DNA of 20,081 nt from Lingula anatina (GCF_001039355.2 NW_019773640.1:1-20081), one strand, 5' to 3'. Counted from the first letter of the stretch, positions 1 through 10,919 are shown. The notes: generated from the letters alone by a model not told the origin. Numbers and translations are program-made.

Positions 1-258
1 CCAGCTGGTAGTACGAAGATTCATGCGTTAGCACCTTTTTTGAGCTAACAAATGACAGATAAAGGTGCACGTACGAGACTGTATACAATGGCGGTAAGCT
101 AGTGCGTCCACCGTGCCGACTCCTGTGGAGTTATCTTGACTTCAGTACTAGTAGGCCAAATTCTTTGAACTAAATGTTTGGATTAATTTTCGGGAAAATT
201 CTTATGTGATAAGTGAATCTGGTCTGAGGAAACTGAGCCTCCCCCTGAGAGTCTGTCC
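1..258. other. non-coding stretch
   Basis: No gene, RNA or clear repeat was recognised. Confidence 0.5.
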
Positions 259-394
259 TGGAATACTTGAATATTTCCCCACGGGATATCTATTCAGACT
301 CTATCCAGTGTCTATTAGCGGATAAGACGGCAAGCTTTGTAGTGGGTCGTCATATTTGACCCTCGGACTAGTAAGTCCCCCATTCTGAATGGGG
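259..394 (-). mobile_element. partial copy of the 16518 MITE family, opposite orientation
   Basis: CCCCACGGGATATCTATTC, GTGTCTATTAGCGGAT, GGCAAGCTTTGTAGTGGGTC and CATATTTGACCCTCGGACTAG follow the reverse complement of 16518-16682 in order. The end facing base 259 has lost its inverted repeat. It abuts the palindrome at 384. Confidence 0.75.
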
Positions 395-673
395 CCTAAG
401 GCTCCATTCACATGCAATGTCTATTTTCTAAATTCTATTTTCTATTCACGGTATGTCTTATGATCACGGTCTGTGCCCTGAATATCCCGCCGTGTAATTA
501 CTGGCAGCGCGAGCCAGTTAATATAAGTTAGTATAAGTAACTGGCTCGCGCTGCCAGTAATTATGCGGCGGGATATTCAGGGCACAGACCGTGATCATAA
601 GATAGCGCGAATAGAAAATAGATTTTTAGAAAATAGACATTCCATGTGAACGAAGCCTTAGACCGTTCATCTA
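384..673. mobile_element. long near-palindromic element with 17-base loop
   Basis: Arms 396-520 and 538-661 are inverted copies of each other with few mismatches, for example TGATCACGGTCTGTGCCC and ACTGGCAGCGCGAGCCAGTT. Weaker pairing extends to about 384 and 673. Ends read CTAAGGCT(T/C)C and resemble the GGC.TTCACA ends of PIF/Harbinger-like elements, though no TTA/TAA target duplication is clear. A transcript through it would fold into a hairpin of more than 120 base pairs. Confidence 0.85.
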
Positions 674-787
674 ATTGCATCAGCGAGAGTCCCCGTGAAG
701 TCAGCGCGCACTAGCTACTGCGTTCTAACTCATTGTGAACGGCATATAGTGGAGCATTGAGGAACCAAATACCTTTGAAAACCAGGG

Positions 788-826
788 TGTGAGACAGTCT
801 GAAACAGGTTTGAGACAGTCTGAAAC
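788..826 (+). repeat. tandem duplication of GAGACAGTCTGAAAC
   Basis: Two exact 15-base copies are separated by a short AGGTTT spacer. Confidence 0.7.
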
Positions 827-1016
827 TTTTTAAACCCCATAGACTTGTAATTTGACTGTCCCTATAAGCTGCTAGAAACAAAATAGATCACGACTATTAG
901 ACTGATAAAGAAATGATGGATGAAATACAAATGGCGCCTATGGCAGGCATTGCAATTTAGTTCCTTCCAGACATCCGGCACCAATTTTTGAGATAACTTC
1001 ATCATAAAATAAGCGC

Positions 1017-1261
1017 ATCAATACAAGTCAGTCTCGATAATCTTTTAGTTAACGAACTGTGCAAAGGCCTGGAAATTACAACTGCACATTTCTTCCTAGA
1101 TTTTAATGGCGTAAAAGCATTTATGTGGCGGCAAGGACACAGCGGAAAATTTCTCTGTCCAAAAAGGAGGGATGTTCGGTCTGTGTCCGACCCCATTTTG
1201 AATGTTATTTTTACAATATATAGATATTAGATATCATGAGGGTATCAATACAAGTCAATCT
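1017..1261 (+). repeat. direct repeat of ATCAATACAAGTCA
   Basis: ATCAATACAAGTCAGTCT (1017-1034) recurs as ATCAATACAAGTCAATCT (1244-1261), 227 bases apart. It may mark an old target or element edge. Confidence 0.5.
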
Positions 1262-1609
1262 TAGAATGGGAGGGGGGGGGGGGGCTACTGAATGCCCACC
1301 CACAATGAGCTACTCATCTAAAATGTGTTTCCTATGCCCCTGCTATAGCTACTCATTTTGAATGATGCCATTTGCCATGATGCTATTATCCAGGACCGTC
1401 CCAAGGCGTGATATGACATTGTTATTGTAATAATACACCGAGGCCTGGACGGAGCGGGTCGATACGATATGACTTGATTGAGGCCATGAAGAAACAGATT
1501 CAACGTCCCTTATTCATGAGCCAGTAACAGGGAGATGGGAATAATCGGATTGCCTTTGGTTTCACAACTACCACATTTGTAGGCCTATCTGTTCAGTGCG
1601 TGTGCGTCG

Positions 1610-1648
<39 letters not shown>

Positions 1649-1668
1649 AGAGAGAGAGAGAGAGAGAG
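1610..1668 (+). repeat. (TG)n and (GA)n microsatellite
   Basis: About 17 TG units run directly into about 10 GA units. Confidence 0.95.
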
Positions 1669-2055
1669 CGGGAGAGTAGTAAGAAGGCTCTGTGATTTAC
1701 CTGCAGCAAATTTTCAGTTAAACTTTCGTTCAGAAAATATGGCAACGGCAGTATACCCTTAACGCCCCCACCACCCCCGGCTTGTTTAACGAGACGGAAA
1801 ATGTGTGGAGGGGTGCTAAGCACCATCTAGCACCGTCGTCGTCCTTTTGACATTTCTTGAGTTTTTTTTATTTTTGCACAGTCTATGGCCAAACGTACCC
1901 GACAATATCATCCGCCTGCTACAGGCGTCGAATACACTTAAACACGAAAACACTATTGAATGAAAACGTTCACGTCAATTCAACATTACCAACGTTGCCT
2001 AATTGGCTTCTCGGTAAAGATCAGCGGGTTCTTTTCTATTTAAAAACCATATGCC

Positions 2056-2057
<2 letters not shown>

Positions 2058-2092
<35 letters not shown>
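2058..2092 (+). repeat. (GA)n microsatellite
   Basis: About 16 uninterrupted GA units. Confidence 0.95.
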
Positions 2093-2096
<4 letters not shown>

Positions 2097-2339
2097 CATG
2101 TCCCTGGAGTCTGTAGTCTATTGTCCAGAAGTTACTCAATCCTTTTGCTACTGAAAACATCTTTTAAAACTTGATAACAATTCTTTCCAATGAATAACAT
2201 ACCTTTAGAGATTTAGGTAATATGAACATACCTCAGACACCCAAATTAAATGAGTTTACAAAAAATTGAAATACTTTGATTGAAAATAAGAAAAGCTTCT
2301 CTAAAATGCAATTTAATCATCGAATCACTACTATAATAC

Positions 2340-2581
2340 TGGCAACCAGAAACTAGAGCTTAAATAAGCACCAGTTTCTAGAATATAGAATCGTCTTTGA
2401 AAAACTACAAGTAGTTGTGTCCGGTTGCCAGAATAGTTTTTAAAAAATAAAAACAGCATTACCATCTTATTACTAGAAAATATTTAAGAGAACACAAGTT
2501 TCTGGTTGCCAGAATCGTTCTTGAAAAAATACCCTACATTCTTATTATTATTTAAAAAACGACACTAGTTTCTGGTTGCCA
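2340..2581. mobile_element. 242-bp inverted-repeat element with subterminal repeats
   Basis: TGGCAACCAGAAACTAG (2340-2356) and CTAGTTTCTGGTTGCCA (2565-2581) are perfect 17-base inverted ends. Internal copies of GGTTGCCAGAAT with a following (G/T)TT.TTGAAAAA lie near 2421 and 2499, and GAATCGTCTTTGAAAAA near 2387. It is non-coding. No target duplication is obvious. Confidence 0.75.
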
Positions 2582-3240
2582 CTCGTGACTTTTTTTTTTT
2601 TTTTTGTGGAAAAGCTCACTAGACACCCTACACACACCTCGATTATCATCGTAAAACGAACGAACGTTGGCCAGCGCCATAACTCTGAAACGCAGGGTGC
2701 CAATCATCTAATGATGGGATTGCTGCTAGTACTTTTAATTATACATAAGAAACTTTTAACTAAGTTAAAATACTAAGACTTAATGGAACACGGAAGATAC
2801 AGTGCTGGGCAGGACGGGATAAATCATTTAATGTCCACGCTCTTTTAATAAATAATTATAATATATACTCTATATATAACGGTCTGCAACACCTGCCAAG
2901 GAAAACCATTAAATGAAAATAAGACGAAGAACAAGCTTCTCTTATAACCATGGCAGCGCCACTCAACTTTGGTAATAAAATCTCTTGGTCGCATTATTCC
3001 TGGTACATGATTAAAACCCAGAAGTACAAGACAAATAATAATTTCTCCATGGAAAGTTAAGTAAGAAAAGGATATGCAGATTGATATCCCAGAGCACTTG
3101 ACCTCTGTACGTAATTTCTCTCAGAACATTGTAACCTGACAAGAAAATTACACATTCAGACTAAACGCATAGACCTCTGGTCCCCTGCCGATTTTGTGAT
3201 CATATTTCCTTATCTTCGATTGGGGGTTCCAGGGTTTGAT

Positions 3241-3435
3241 TAAGGGGGGGGGGGGGCGTTCAATAGAAAGATGTACATGTAGTAAAAAAAAACTGACCAA
3301 AAAAAATAAATAAATATATAAACATGTATATAAATGAATGAATGAATGGTTGAATAAATTAATGAATTGAATACTATTGAATGATGGAATGAATAACCGA
3401 ACACAGTAACGAATGAACGGACAAACAGACACAGA

Positions 3436-3474
<39 letters not shown>

Positions 3475-3478
3475 ATAG
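3241..3478 (+). repeat. poly-G and AAAT/AATG simple-repeat block
   Basis: A G run at 3245-3256 is followed by degenerate AATG and AAAT units, ending in about 11 AAAT units at 3435-3477. Apparent minus-strand reading frames rich in I, Y, L and F here are translations of the repeat. Confidence 0.9.
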
Positions 3479-3501
3479 GAAGGGGCGCGTTCCTACTACA
3501 C

Positions 3502-3570
3502 CCCTGCGTTGCCCATGACCACATCATTTTCCAGTAGATCCTGTCATCTGAAAGTACGTTGTGGTGGTTT
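3502..3570 (-). CDS. possible second exon of the same minus-strand gene
   Basis: After acceptor CTTTTCTAG the phase-2 join gives K then NHHNVLSDDRIYWKMMWSWA and TQG. The frame remains open into AAAT repeats, so the true exon must end before about 3480; a weak donor GTGTAG begins near 3501. The product is unrecognised. Confidence 0.35.
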
Positions 3571-3671
3571 CTAGAAAAGACGGACCACAAGACAGGTATT
3601 GGGGACTTCAAAGGAAAGTTTTGTAGGTGATTCATTAAAAGATGAATAATTCTATATACAAAACCACTCAC

Positions 3672-3907
3672 TTCATCTTATCCGTGACCACTTCAAAGTA
3701 ATCTCCAGTTGTCAAGGAAACTCCGGGAATGAACTGGATTTTTCCTTCTTCGTTCTGTCCATCTTCCCTTTCGCGACTGCAGCTCAGCCCCTCTTGCTCT
3801 GTTACACCCCAAAGATCCGGTGAATGATCCGGTGGCTGATCCGGTGTCTGGCCTGGACTGGGGAGGTTTAAGTGGACTGTGGACGGCGACTGCTCGAGTC
3901 TTAACAT
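3672..3907 (-). CDS. possible first coding exon of an unrecognised minus-strand gene
   Basis: From ATG at 3907 the frame is open for 78 codons and part of a 79th, beginning MLRLEQSPSTVHLNL and including IQFIPGVSLTTGDYFEVVTD. A strong donor GTGAGT follows at 3671-3666, just before an in-frame TGA. The A at -3 supports the start. The middle is rich in P, D and E. A matching acceptor lies 101 bases further on (see 3570). I recognise no domain, and nothing nearby shows a promoter. Confidence 0.4.
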
Positions 3908-5515
3908 TTTAATGCAATATGTTCACGTAACTAAAACCGTCAAAATCTCATCTTATCAGTAAAGTTGAGTTTACGTTGCATTCCCACATCCGACGATTTA
4001 GATTTTCTTATTGCGATAAAACCAAGTCACGTGTAAATGCCTTGAATCCAATTCCGTTTACGTTAATTAAGAAGTCCTTCGCCAACTGAAACATGTCGCA
4101 CCCTAACTCTCAGAAACTAATATCAAACCTTCTCGGGATTCTGGGTTAGCTTGAAAACGAGTAGGCTACGCTTATTTCTCTCTGTATTACAGTTCATAAA
4201 ACGTGTGCATTCACACAAGAAACAGAACAGAATAGGTTGTGAAACGAACTATCTGCACCCTGGTTTCAGAAACGCTTGCTGCTTTCCTATTTTGGTGATC
4301 TCTGTGCTTTGAAATACAAGTCTCAAGCAGTCCGTTCAAGGATCGTCAGGGGCAAATTTAGCTTGGGTTATACCCACGAGTGTTTGGTGGTGGGTGACTG
4401 ATTGAAAAATTGGACCCACCTCAACACATCTAGACGCGCCTTTGTCATTCACTAAGGTGGGCTGATGCTGGGCTGACGACTGTGGAAATCGACTTGCTGA
4501 TTGCGACAGAAGAACCACTTTCGGAGACTGTTTCGCATTTGCCAATACATCTAGGAGATCACATTTCCCTTGATTATAACTGCCGGGAGTTACACTTCAC
4601 TGTGCCAGTCGGTTATTGATACGAAACGATTTCCGTAGGTTTTGAGAATTTTTTATACAAAATGTTAAGCTTTTGGCTTGAACTTCACATTTGACTGACA
4701 ACAAGGGTGAAACTACAATTTTTCCAACCACCACTTCTGTCACTCAGATAAATGTCCTGGATAAAGTCCGTTTTAAAATGACCGACCTCCTTCTATCTCT
4801 TTAGATCTATCCCTGTTCTTACTTACTTTTAAGGACCAGCGAATATCAATATTGATGAAATAACCCTGTATGTGTATTCAATCAAATTAACACGTTGTGT
4901 GCGCAGCGCCATCTGTAATAGTGATCGTTTTAGGTCCCCAGAGGTCGGTTGGACACTATGGCACCTTGCAAACCTCATCATCTCGAGAAGAAACGACATT
5001 AAAGCCATACAATAAGCATTACACCCCTTCATATTATATGCCATTGTCCTGGAAATTTCATCATTTTTATTTAATAACCGATGTACACCATAAAAAAGTT
5101 GAAATTTGAGGTCTATAAACTTGATTTTGAGGTCTAGTATGGATTAAGGAGACTGGTGAATTTCACTCTTGACCGTTAAAATTAGAAATAAAGAATTCAA
5201 GAGCTGGTATAGAGACTTAAACTTTCTCAACGGTTTTTGATAAGGTGTATCTTGTTGATTAAGGGATATTTCCTGAAATTTCCAGTCGATATTTTGTTCT
5301 TCTTCTTCTGCTTTTTCTATTTTTTTTCCTTTTATTGCTATAAAAAGATTCAAAGCACATTGCATGCCTTAACGTTTAGATGTTTCTCTGGTAATTTCTT
5401 GTTAGTAGGCCTAAGTCAACTATAATGAGTTTACCAGTCGGAATATGTAGGCATGATTTGAGATGATATCTGACAGGCTTCTGGCAAAGTGTCCGCTTTG
5501 TTCAAAGAAATCGAT
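3908..5515. other. unassigned stretch
   Basis: A minus-strand frame at 4336-4545 (ANAKQSPKVVLLSQSASRF...) follows an acceptor-like CTCCTAG and has a possible donor GTGGGT after GASRCVE, but no partner exon or family match supports it. A CACGTG E-box is at 4028-4033. Nothing else is recognised. Confidence 0.4.
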
Positions 5516-5582
5516 TTCATTGCGCATGCCCCCTTTTCACAACGGTGGATCATGGGAAGGGGCACAGTGGGTCACGTGTCAT
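5516..5582. promoter_or_regulatory. promoter-like cluster of motifs
   Basis: TTGCGCATGCCCC resembles an NRF1 half-palindrome, GATCATGGGAA follows, and GGTCACGTGTC holds a CACGTG E-box, all within 65 bases of otherwise AT-rich sequence. It lies upstream of the RCBTB leader and could be its promoter, but no transcript start is visible. Confidence 0.25.
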
Positions 5583-5654
5583 TTTTCTTTCCAAAGTAAA
5601 CAATATAACTAGATAACACCAAATAAAAGACATATCTGTCAATATATAATTTGA

Positions 5655-5768
5655 TCGATCGCACATTCAAGGTTGAAGTGGATGGCCGCAGATAACATGC
5701 TATAAATCAAAGAAAGCATGAAGAACGTCTTTATGCCAAGGTTATTATTGAATGATATTGTTCTCAGT
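5655..5768 (+). repeat. dispersed repeat, copy 1
   Basis: TCGATCGCACATTCAAGGTT, then GAAGTGGATGGCCGCAGA and later GTCTTTATG...ATTGTTCTC, aligns with 9466-9576 in the same orientation over about 110 bases. The family is not recognised. Confidence 0.7.
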
Positions 5769-7700
5769 ATATTGCTATTTTTATTGTTATTTTATTTATT
5801 GTTGCTATTTTTATATGTTATTAAATGAAGAGATTACCGGAACTTCTTCTATAGCCATAGTTTGTGATATTGAGGCAAGTTTCCAATGGCTCTTGAAACT
5901 CAGGGTAAGATGATTCCTCTCTACATGTATATTCCAAGTAAACATGTTTCCGAGCGTATACATTCAGTGTGCGTTTTGGAAAAAGATGTATGGTACCGTT
6001 GCTTTACCACTTTAAGAAAAGGAAAATAAACACTTTTTGTTACATGTCCTCCAAAAGATTAATTCGTACATTCTGATTTGATTCATTTGCTTGCACTCTT
6101 TGACTCAATTACATTTGCAAATTCCATAAGTAAAATTCATTCCATGAAATGAGCAAAATTAAATTTCTTTCTATAACTTATCTTTATTACGACTGACACT
6201 TTTGTGCTTTAAACTTTGTGATTCAAACCTCGCGTTGGTACTACAATAAAAAAAACGATTATTTTACTTCCACACAATGCCAATTTGGCCTACGAATGCG
6301 AGTACGATTTGACCGCCGGCGAAAATACAGAGCGTCCGTTTTTCAATGATCCATGCGTTAAGCGTTGGCAAAATTACTCTATTAGTCCACTGTTGAATTG
6401 GTTCGGGAAAGCGTTTTCGTATACGCCTTAAAGAAAGGAAATTAATCAACTTGCTGCATCGCCCTAGTTTTGGTGATAACAGAGTGAGGCCAATCTTTTA
6501 AAGGCATACAGTAAATGCGCTTTACGTGTTGGTATAGCAAAATAATGATTTTCCCGAAAATTTCAGCAATTACTCCTATATCACCAAACTACACCATATG
6601 TGAAACCGTTCCGAAAATTATAGTCTGTAAATCAATTTGAGAGATTTGAGTTTCTTATTTTTCCAGCCACGAGTAAAATTCACCATTTTCTATTTACATT
6701 ACGAGATCGACGCAAGAACTAGAAATTTAGAAATGAAATAGCTTTATTGATTGGTGTGACATGAACGGTTTTGGATATGGTATACGCTGGTAATTAAGGC
6801 AGATATGTTGAAATTTCCAGAAATTTAAAAATTGTTTATATAAGGGTGTAATGCTTATTGTGTGACTATAATCCAGCTTTCAGTGTCGTCGTTTCATAAC
6901 TACATAATTAAAGGTGTTGCTGTCACAACGACTATCGATATATTTATAATCCGTGCTATTTTTGGCGTTGTGAACGTTTGCACCCAAAGATTAAGTTAAA
7001 TCGTATTTGCTTCAGAAATCACAGCCAAGAAACAAAGCGACCATGAACTTTTCCAGCCCCCCATATATCATTCTTTATCAAAAACTACTTTATTGCATTG
7101 TTTCTGGATGGTAATGGACGTGGACGAGAGTCTTTGATATTGCTTTCTTTCCCTGACCAGAAAATTCATTAACTGGCCCATTTGTCATTGAAATTTCTTC
7201 AATCTGCCTTTGATGTTAAGTATTGCTACAAGCTAAAACTCTTCCGGTTATTTCTCTTTATCATTAATACTTCCTGAACCAAACCATTTCTGTTTTAAAG
7301 ACGATTAAGTTAGGCGATTTTTGGCTAAATTATTTTGTTTTCAAAATATGTATTATCCGGTTTTCCTTGTTTTACTTGTCACATTCTCGATTTATAGATT
7401 TGATGGGCTTTTTATTTACTATTCAATCCAATTAGACAATAAAACGTTCTCTGCGATGCTGTTCATTAGAAATTCACTCAATTTTGACAATAAACACACG
7501 TATTGCTTGCACATCTTTATGTCCATTAATAATGTTAAAAGGACCAGATAACAATGTACAAGTATAGTGTATCGTAGAGCAATTCACCAAATATGGCTTA
7601 TTATTTAAGCATGCAGATACATGTAGTTAGCTTTCTCCATATCGTGCGCAGTATAGACCTCTTACATGAAACTTAAGTGATATGTGTTAAGTTAATAACA
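5769..7700. other. AT-rich stretch, mostly without features
   Basis: Apart from the possible exon at 6264-6426 I see no gene or element. The plus-strand frame at 7321-7551 looks like a chance AT-rich reading frame. Confidence 0.45.
6264..6426 (-). CDS. possible terminal exon with a hydrophobic segment
   Basis: A good acceptor (TTTCCTTTCTTTAAG) precedes an open frame of 53 residues starting RIRKRFPEPIQQW and ending GIVWK then TAA. Residues LCIFAGGQIVLAFVGQIGIV form one membrane-length hydrophobic stretch near the C-terminus. A minus-strand AATAAA occurs at 6188-6183, about 76 bases past the stop. No upstream exon was found and the family is not recognised. Confidence 0.28.
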
Positions 7701-7879
7701 ATAATCAGGGGCGGATTTAGGCCGTCTTCTGGGTCTTCCGGAAGACGGTCAGATTTTCAAGTTTACATTGACGGGTATCTAATTTTTTCTGTCGGAAGAC
7801 GGTCAAAAAATGGAGGATGGATCAACAAATATAATATGGAAGACTGTCAGAAAATATCTCTGGATCCGCCCCTGATAAT
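7701..7879. mobile_element. MITE with TCAGGGGCGGAT ends (hAT-like)
   Basis: TCAGGGGCGGATTTAG (7705-7720) and CTGGATCCGCCCCTGA (7860-7875) are inverted ends of the CAGGGGCGGATCCAG type seen in many animal non-autonomous elements. ATAAT flanks both sides. Three internal GGAAGAC(G/T)GTCA units lie near 7740, 7794 and 7838. Confidence 0.8.
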
Positions 7880-8421
7880 GGACTATTTGTGTGACATTGA
7901 TCACTGTATTCAACGCTGAACACGCTATCACCCGAGCTGTCAGAGGGCCCAGGGAACTTGACTCTGCACAATCACCTGCAAAGCCTGTTTAACTTCAAAT
8001 TTTATTCTTTTTACGGTGTGACAAAACTAAGAAAGGTAGAGTCATGGAGTTTTCGGCATTAATTAAAAACATCACTTTTGCTAAAATACGCGACATTTCA
8101 TTGCAACATCTTTCCGAATGAATGAAGACATCCACCTTGATCTTACGAAACATACAATCATGAAAAAAATCACCGCTACGCAGCTCAGGCACCTTAATTT
8201 GTCGAGTTGACTGTCAAAGATAATCCATTAAGATGCTTACTCTGTGATAGATAGAATTTCCATCTTTTTTCTGCAAGGTAACCTGGTTGAGACTTTCTCA
8301 AGTGTCGCTGGCCTAGCCCTGCGTACCAAAGTTGCATATACTTTATTTTAATTACTATTTCTGGAAACAAGGGACTTGGGCATTTGCATGCTAATAGTGC
8401 AGGTTAGATAACACTACCATC

Positions 8422-8563
8422 TGAAACACTACCCTCTACCAGGGTGGCAGATTGTATAGGGAAAAACGGAAAAGACCCAAACCAAAGTGACTGTCTATTT
8501 ATCTAGATACATATATCTGTGAAAAACCAATATGTAAAGCCCTGGTAGAGGGTATTGAAACAC
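8422..8563. mobile_element. MITE with TACCCTCTACCAGGG inverted ends
   Basis: TACCCTCTACCAGGG (8430-8444) and CCCTGGTAGAGGGTA (8540-8554) are perfect 15-base inverted ends. TGAAACAC flanks the element directly on both sides (8422-8429 and 8556-8563), an 8-base target duplication with one extra T at the right. It is the same family as the 11688 copy, about 125 bases long and non-coding. Confidence 0.85.
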
Positions 8564-9129
8564 ATGGTATAGAGCCGGCCTGCATTGATGTGGCTACCTA
8601 GGCCAAGAGTACACCTGGGGGAGGGTAGATAAAATTGCCATTAACGTTATTGAAAAATCTACTTTGATCGTTCCATGTCTGTTCCATTTTTTAGTACAAA
8701 CAGTAGATAACTCATAAAAAATTCAATTTTGAACCTATAACAGTATAGTGTCCCATTGTTATAATTGTCAGTTAAAGATGTAACCGTTTTAACTTTTATT
8801 AAAGATGCCGAACAAAATCGCCGGTATTTTTTTCTTATCACAAATATCGACTGAAAACGTAAGAAATGCCTGATACATGGTAATTGTCATTAACTGCTCA
8901 GTTAAGTTAAGGCAATGGACGTGTTTCTGCCCAGGGCATCAACAGATATCTATTTATCTATATGGGAGGGTACGGTGAGCCACGTGCACCCTGCCCCCTA
9001 GTTTCAAAAAACACTCACCCCCTAACCCTACCCCTAAAAATTCAAACAAATCAAACGAGGCAAAATCGTGACTTTTTTAATCACTTTGCCAAACGTAACG
9101 GCATGAAAGGTACAGTGTATGGTAGACGT

Positions 9130-9267
9130 AGGAATGGAAGTCCGAGGTCCCATATGATTAGCACAGGTTGGGGTTAGTTGGGAGTATTGGGGTTAGTATG
9201 TGGGACGAATGTCACCTGTACAAAGTGATGGGGAACGAACTGCGGCTCCTAGCGGACTACCATTCCT
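9130..9267. mobile_element. possible inverted-repeat element
   Basis: AGGAATGGAAGTCCG (9130-9144) and CGGACTACCATTCCT (9253-9267) are inverted with one mismatch. Inside, GTCCCATA and TATGTGGGAC pair loosely around two GGGGTTAGT motifs. No target duplication was found. Confidence 0.5.
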
Positions 9268-9465
9268 GCCACGCCGGTAAATTTAAAAGTAAAAATGTCC
9301 TTGTCCAGTAATTTGCACTTGCTGAATGAGGGAAGCTTCTTAGAAAATTCTATGCCCCCCCCCCCCCCCTTTACCAAAACCCTATATCTGCCAGTTGTGG
9401 ATTGATATTTGTACCTTCAAGGATAAGGGTGATTTGATTGACATTAATCTTGAAGATGGATTTTA

Positions 9466-9576
9466 TCGATCGAACATCCACGGTTAAAGTGGATGACCGA
9501 AGACGCAAAGAACATGAAAATGGAAGTCTTTATGTACTATCTGGCCTACCAGGTCATTGTTGAATTGTTCTCCTGA
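9466..9576 (+). repeat. dispersed repeat, copy 2
   Basis: TCGATCGAACATCCACGGTT, then AAAGTGGATGACCGAAGA and later GTCTTTATG...TTGTTCTC, pairs with 5655-5768. Confidence 0.7.
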
Positions 9577-9716
9577 ATGTAGAATCTACCAAACTTGTAT
9601 TTTTTTTAATTTATCAAAGCAAATTAGCGATATGTTCTTTTTTCAAATGAACCTATGGATTAATCATTTTATGACCATTTGCTGTGTAAAAAAATAATAA
9701 ATAACCACAAACGTCA

Positions 9717-9738
9717 AAAAAAAAAAAAAAAAAAAAAA
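9717..9738 (+). repeat. poly-A run
   Basis: About 21 consecutive A bases. It could be a retroposon tail, but no element body is recognised before it. Confidence 0.8.
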
Positions 9739-10540
9739 GCAATGAAATTTACATACAAACAGAAAAGACAGCTGAAAAGAATTTTTTAAAATCTGGAAAA
9801 CATGTGCGGCTACATCATTTCTAATGAATCAGCAAGGAAAATTGGTGTCGAAAATGCAATGTTGCCATCCCCTGTGTCTGAGAAAATTATTGAAAATTAC
9901 CTGAATTTTGGAATCAATTTTTCACATTGTTCAGAATCCTAATTATAATTTATCAGATACGGCATTTTCTGTTGTGTTCCTTTCCTAGTCCTCCATTGAT
10001 AGAAACCCACTATGTGTGTGTCTTTGCTTTTCACATGTTAAAAAAAAAAAAAACTGATATGGACAATATTTGTTTTAGTTTATGGAAAAGAGTGTGGGTA
10101 ACACAACCTGAGAATATCTCTAGAAAAATAGGAAATTAAAAAATATTTCAAAAGATTAATGAAAAATAAAAAACGACGACATGATAATTATTAACGTACA
10201 TACAAAATAGTTGCTGATATAACTAAATCCACTAAATCAACCACTGCTCAATGCAAAGCTTGCTTCGGAAAATACAATAGGGCTTTTCTTGTGCGACACC
10301 TACAGTCGAAAACAGATAGATTAGAAAAGCACAAAAAGAAAGGAAAACTGATCGAAAACTTCTTTTTCGGCGCATTAGCACGCTGTTTAATTTACATCAG
10401 CAAAGGTATGTGTAAATGACTAAAGGTATATAGTAATATTTACTCGAGTAAGTGCATGGCATTACCGCTAATAAGTTTTTATTGTGCGTATACCAACTCA
10501 GCTGAGCGTCAGATTATTTTTGTGATATGACTCATGAGAG

Positions 10541-10588
10541 ACAGTGAATAGGTACATTTTGTACACAGTGAATAGGTACATTCTGTAT
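10541..10588 (+). repeat. 24-bp tandem duplication
   Basis: ACAGTGAATAGGTACATT is repeated with T/C variation; each unit is 24 bases. Confidence 0.85.
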
Positions 10589-10919
10589 AGTAGGTGCCCG
10601 CGTTAAAGTCATGATGAGAAAAGTTCGCATCTGATGAAGGAATGGCTCTTCAGAGAAGTTCTCTTCTTATGCATAATCCATATTGATTGCGGGTCATGGT
10701 CTATGTGTGCAAAGAATGACAGTTTTGTCTGAGTGAAAGGACTCTGAAAGACACTTCGAATGGAATATTACCAGCACAATGTATCTTCTTGCCCTTAAGT
10801 TAATATGATGGGTTGCGCGTGTGTCCTCTCCGTCTAGACATGCCAGCCACAGCTACAGAGTCAGAATTACATGACTAGGCGTCCAGCATAAGTATTAACC
10901 ATTACATGTATTTCACCAT

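Larger units (their letters stand above)
674..2339. other. intergenic stretch with simple repeats only
   Basis: Beyond the repeats listed, only short uninterrupted frames without splice-supported or family-like sequence are seen. Confidence 0.5.
9577..10919. other. AT-rich stretch with poly-A runs
   Basis: Only the poly-A run and the 24-bp duplication listed above are notable. No coding exon is supported. Confidence 0.45.

Noticed and set aside
3148-3501. Minus-strand frame rich in I, Y, L and F
   Set aside because: It is the translation of AAAT and AATG simple repeats; only the part before 3502 might be coding.
8962-9177. 71-residue plus-strand frame
   Set aside because: It has low-complexity CCCTA-like sequence, overlaps a possible inverted-repeat element, and has no splice support.
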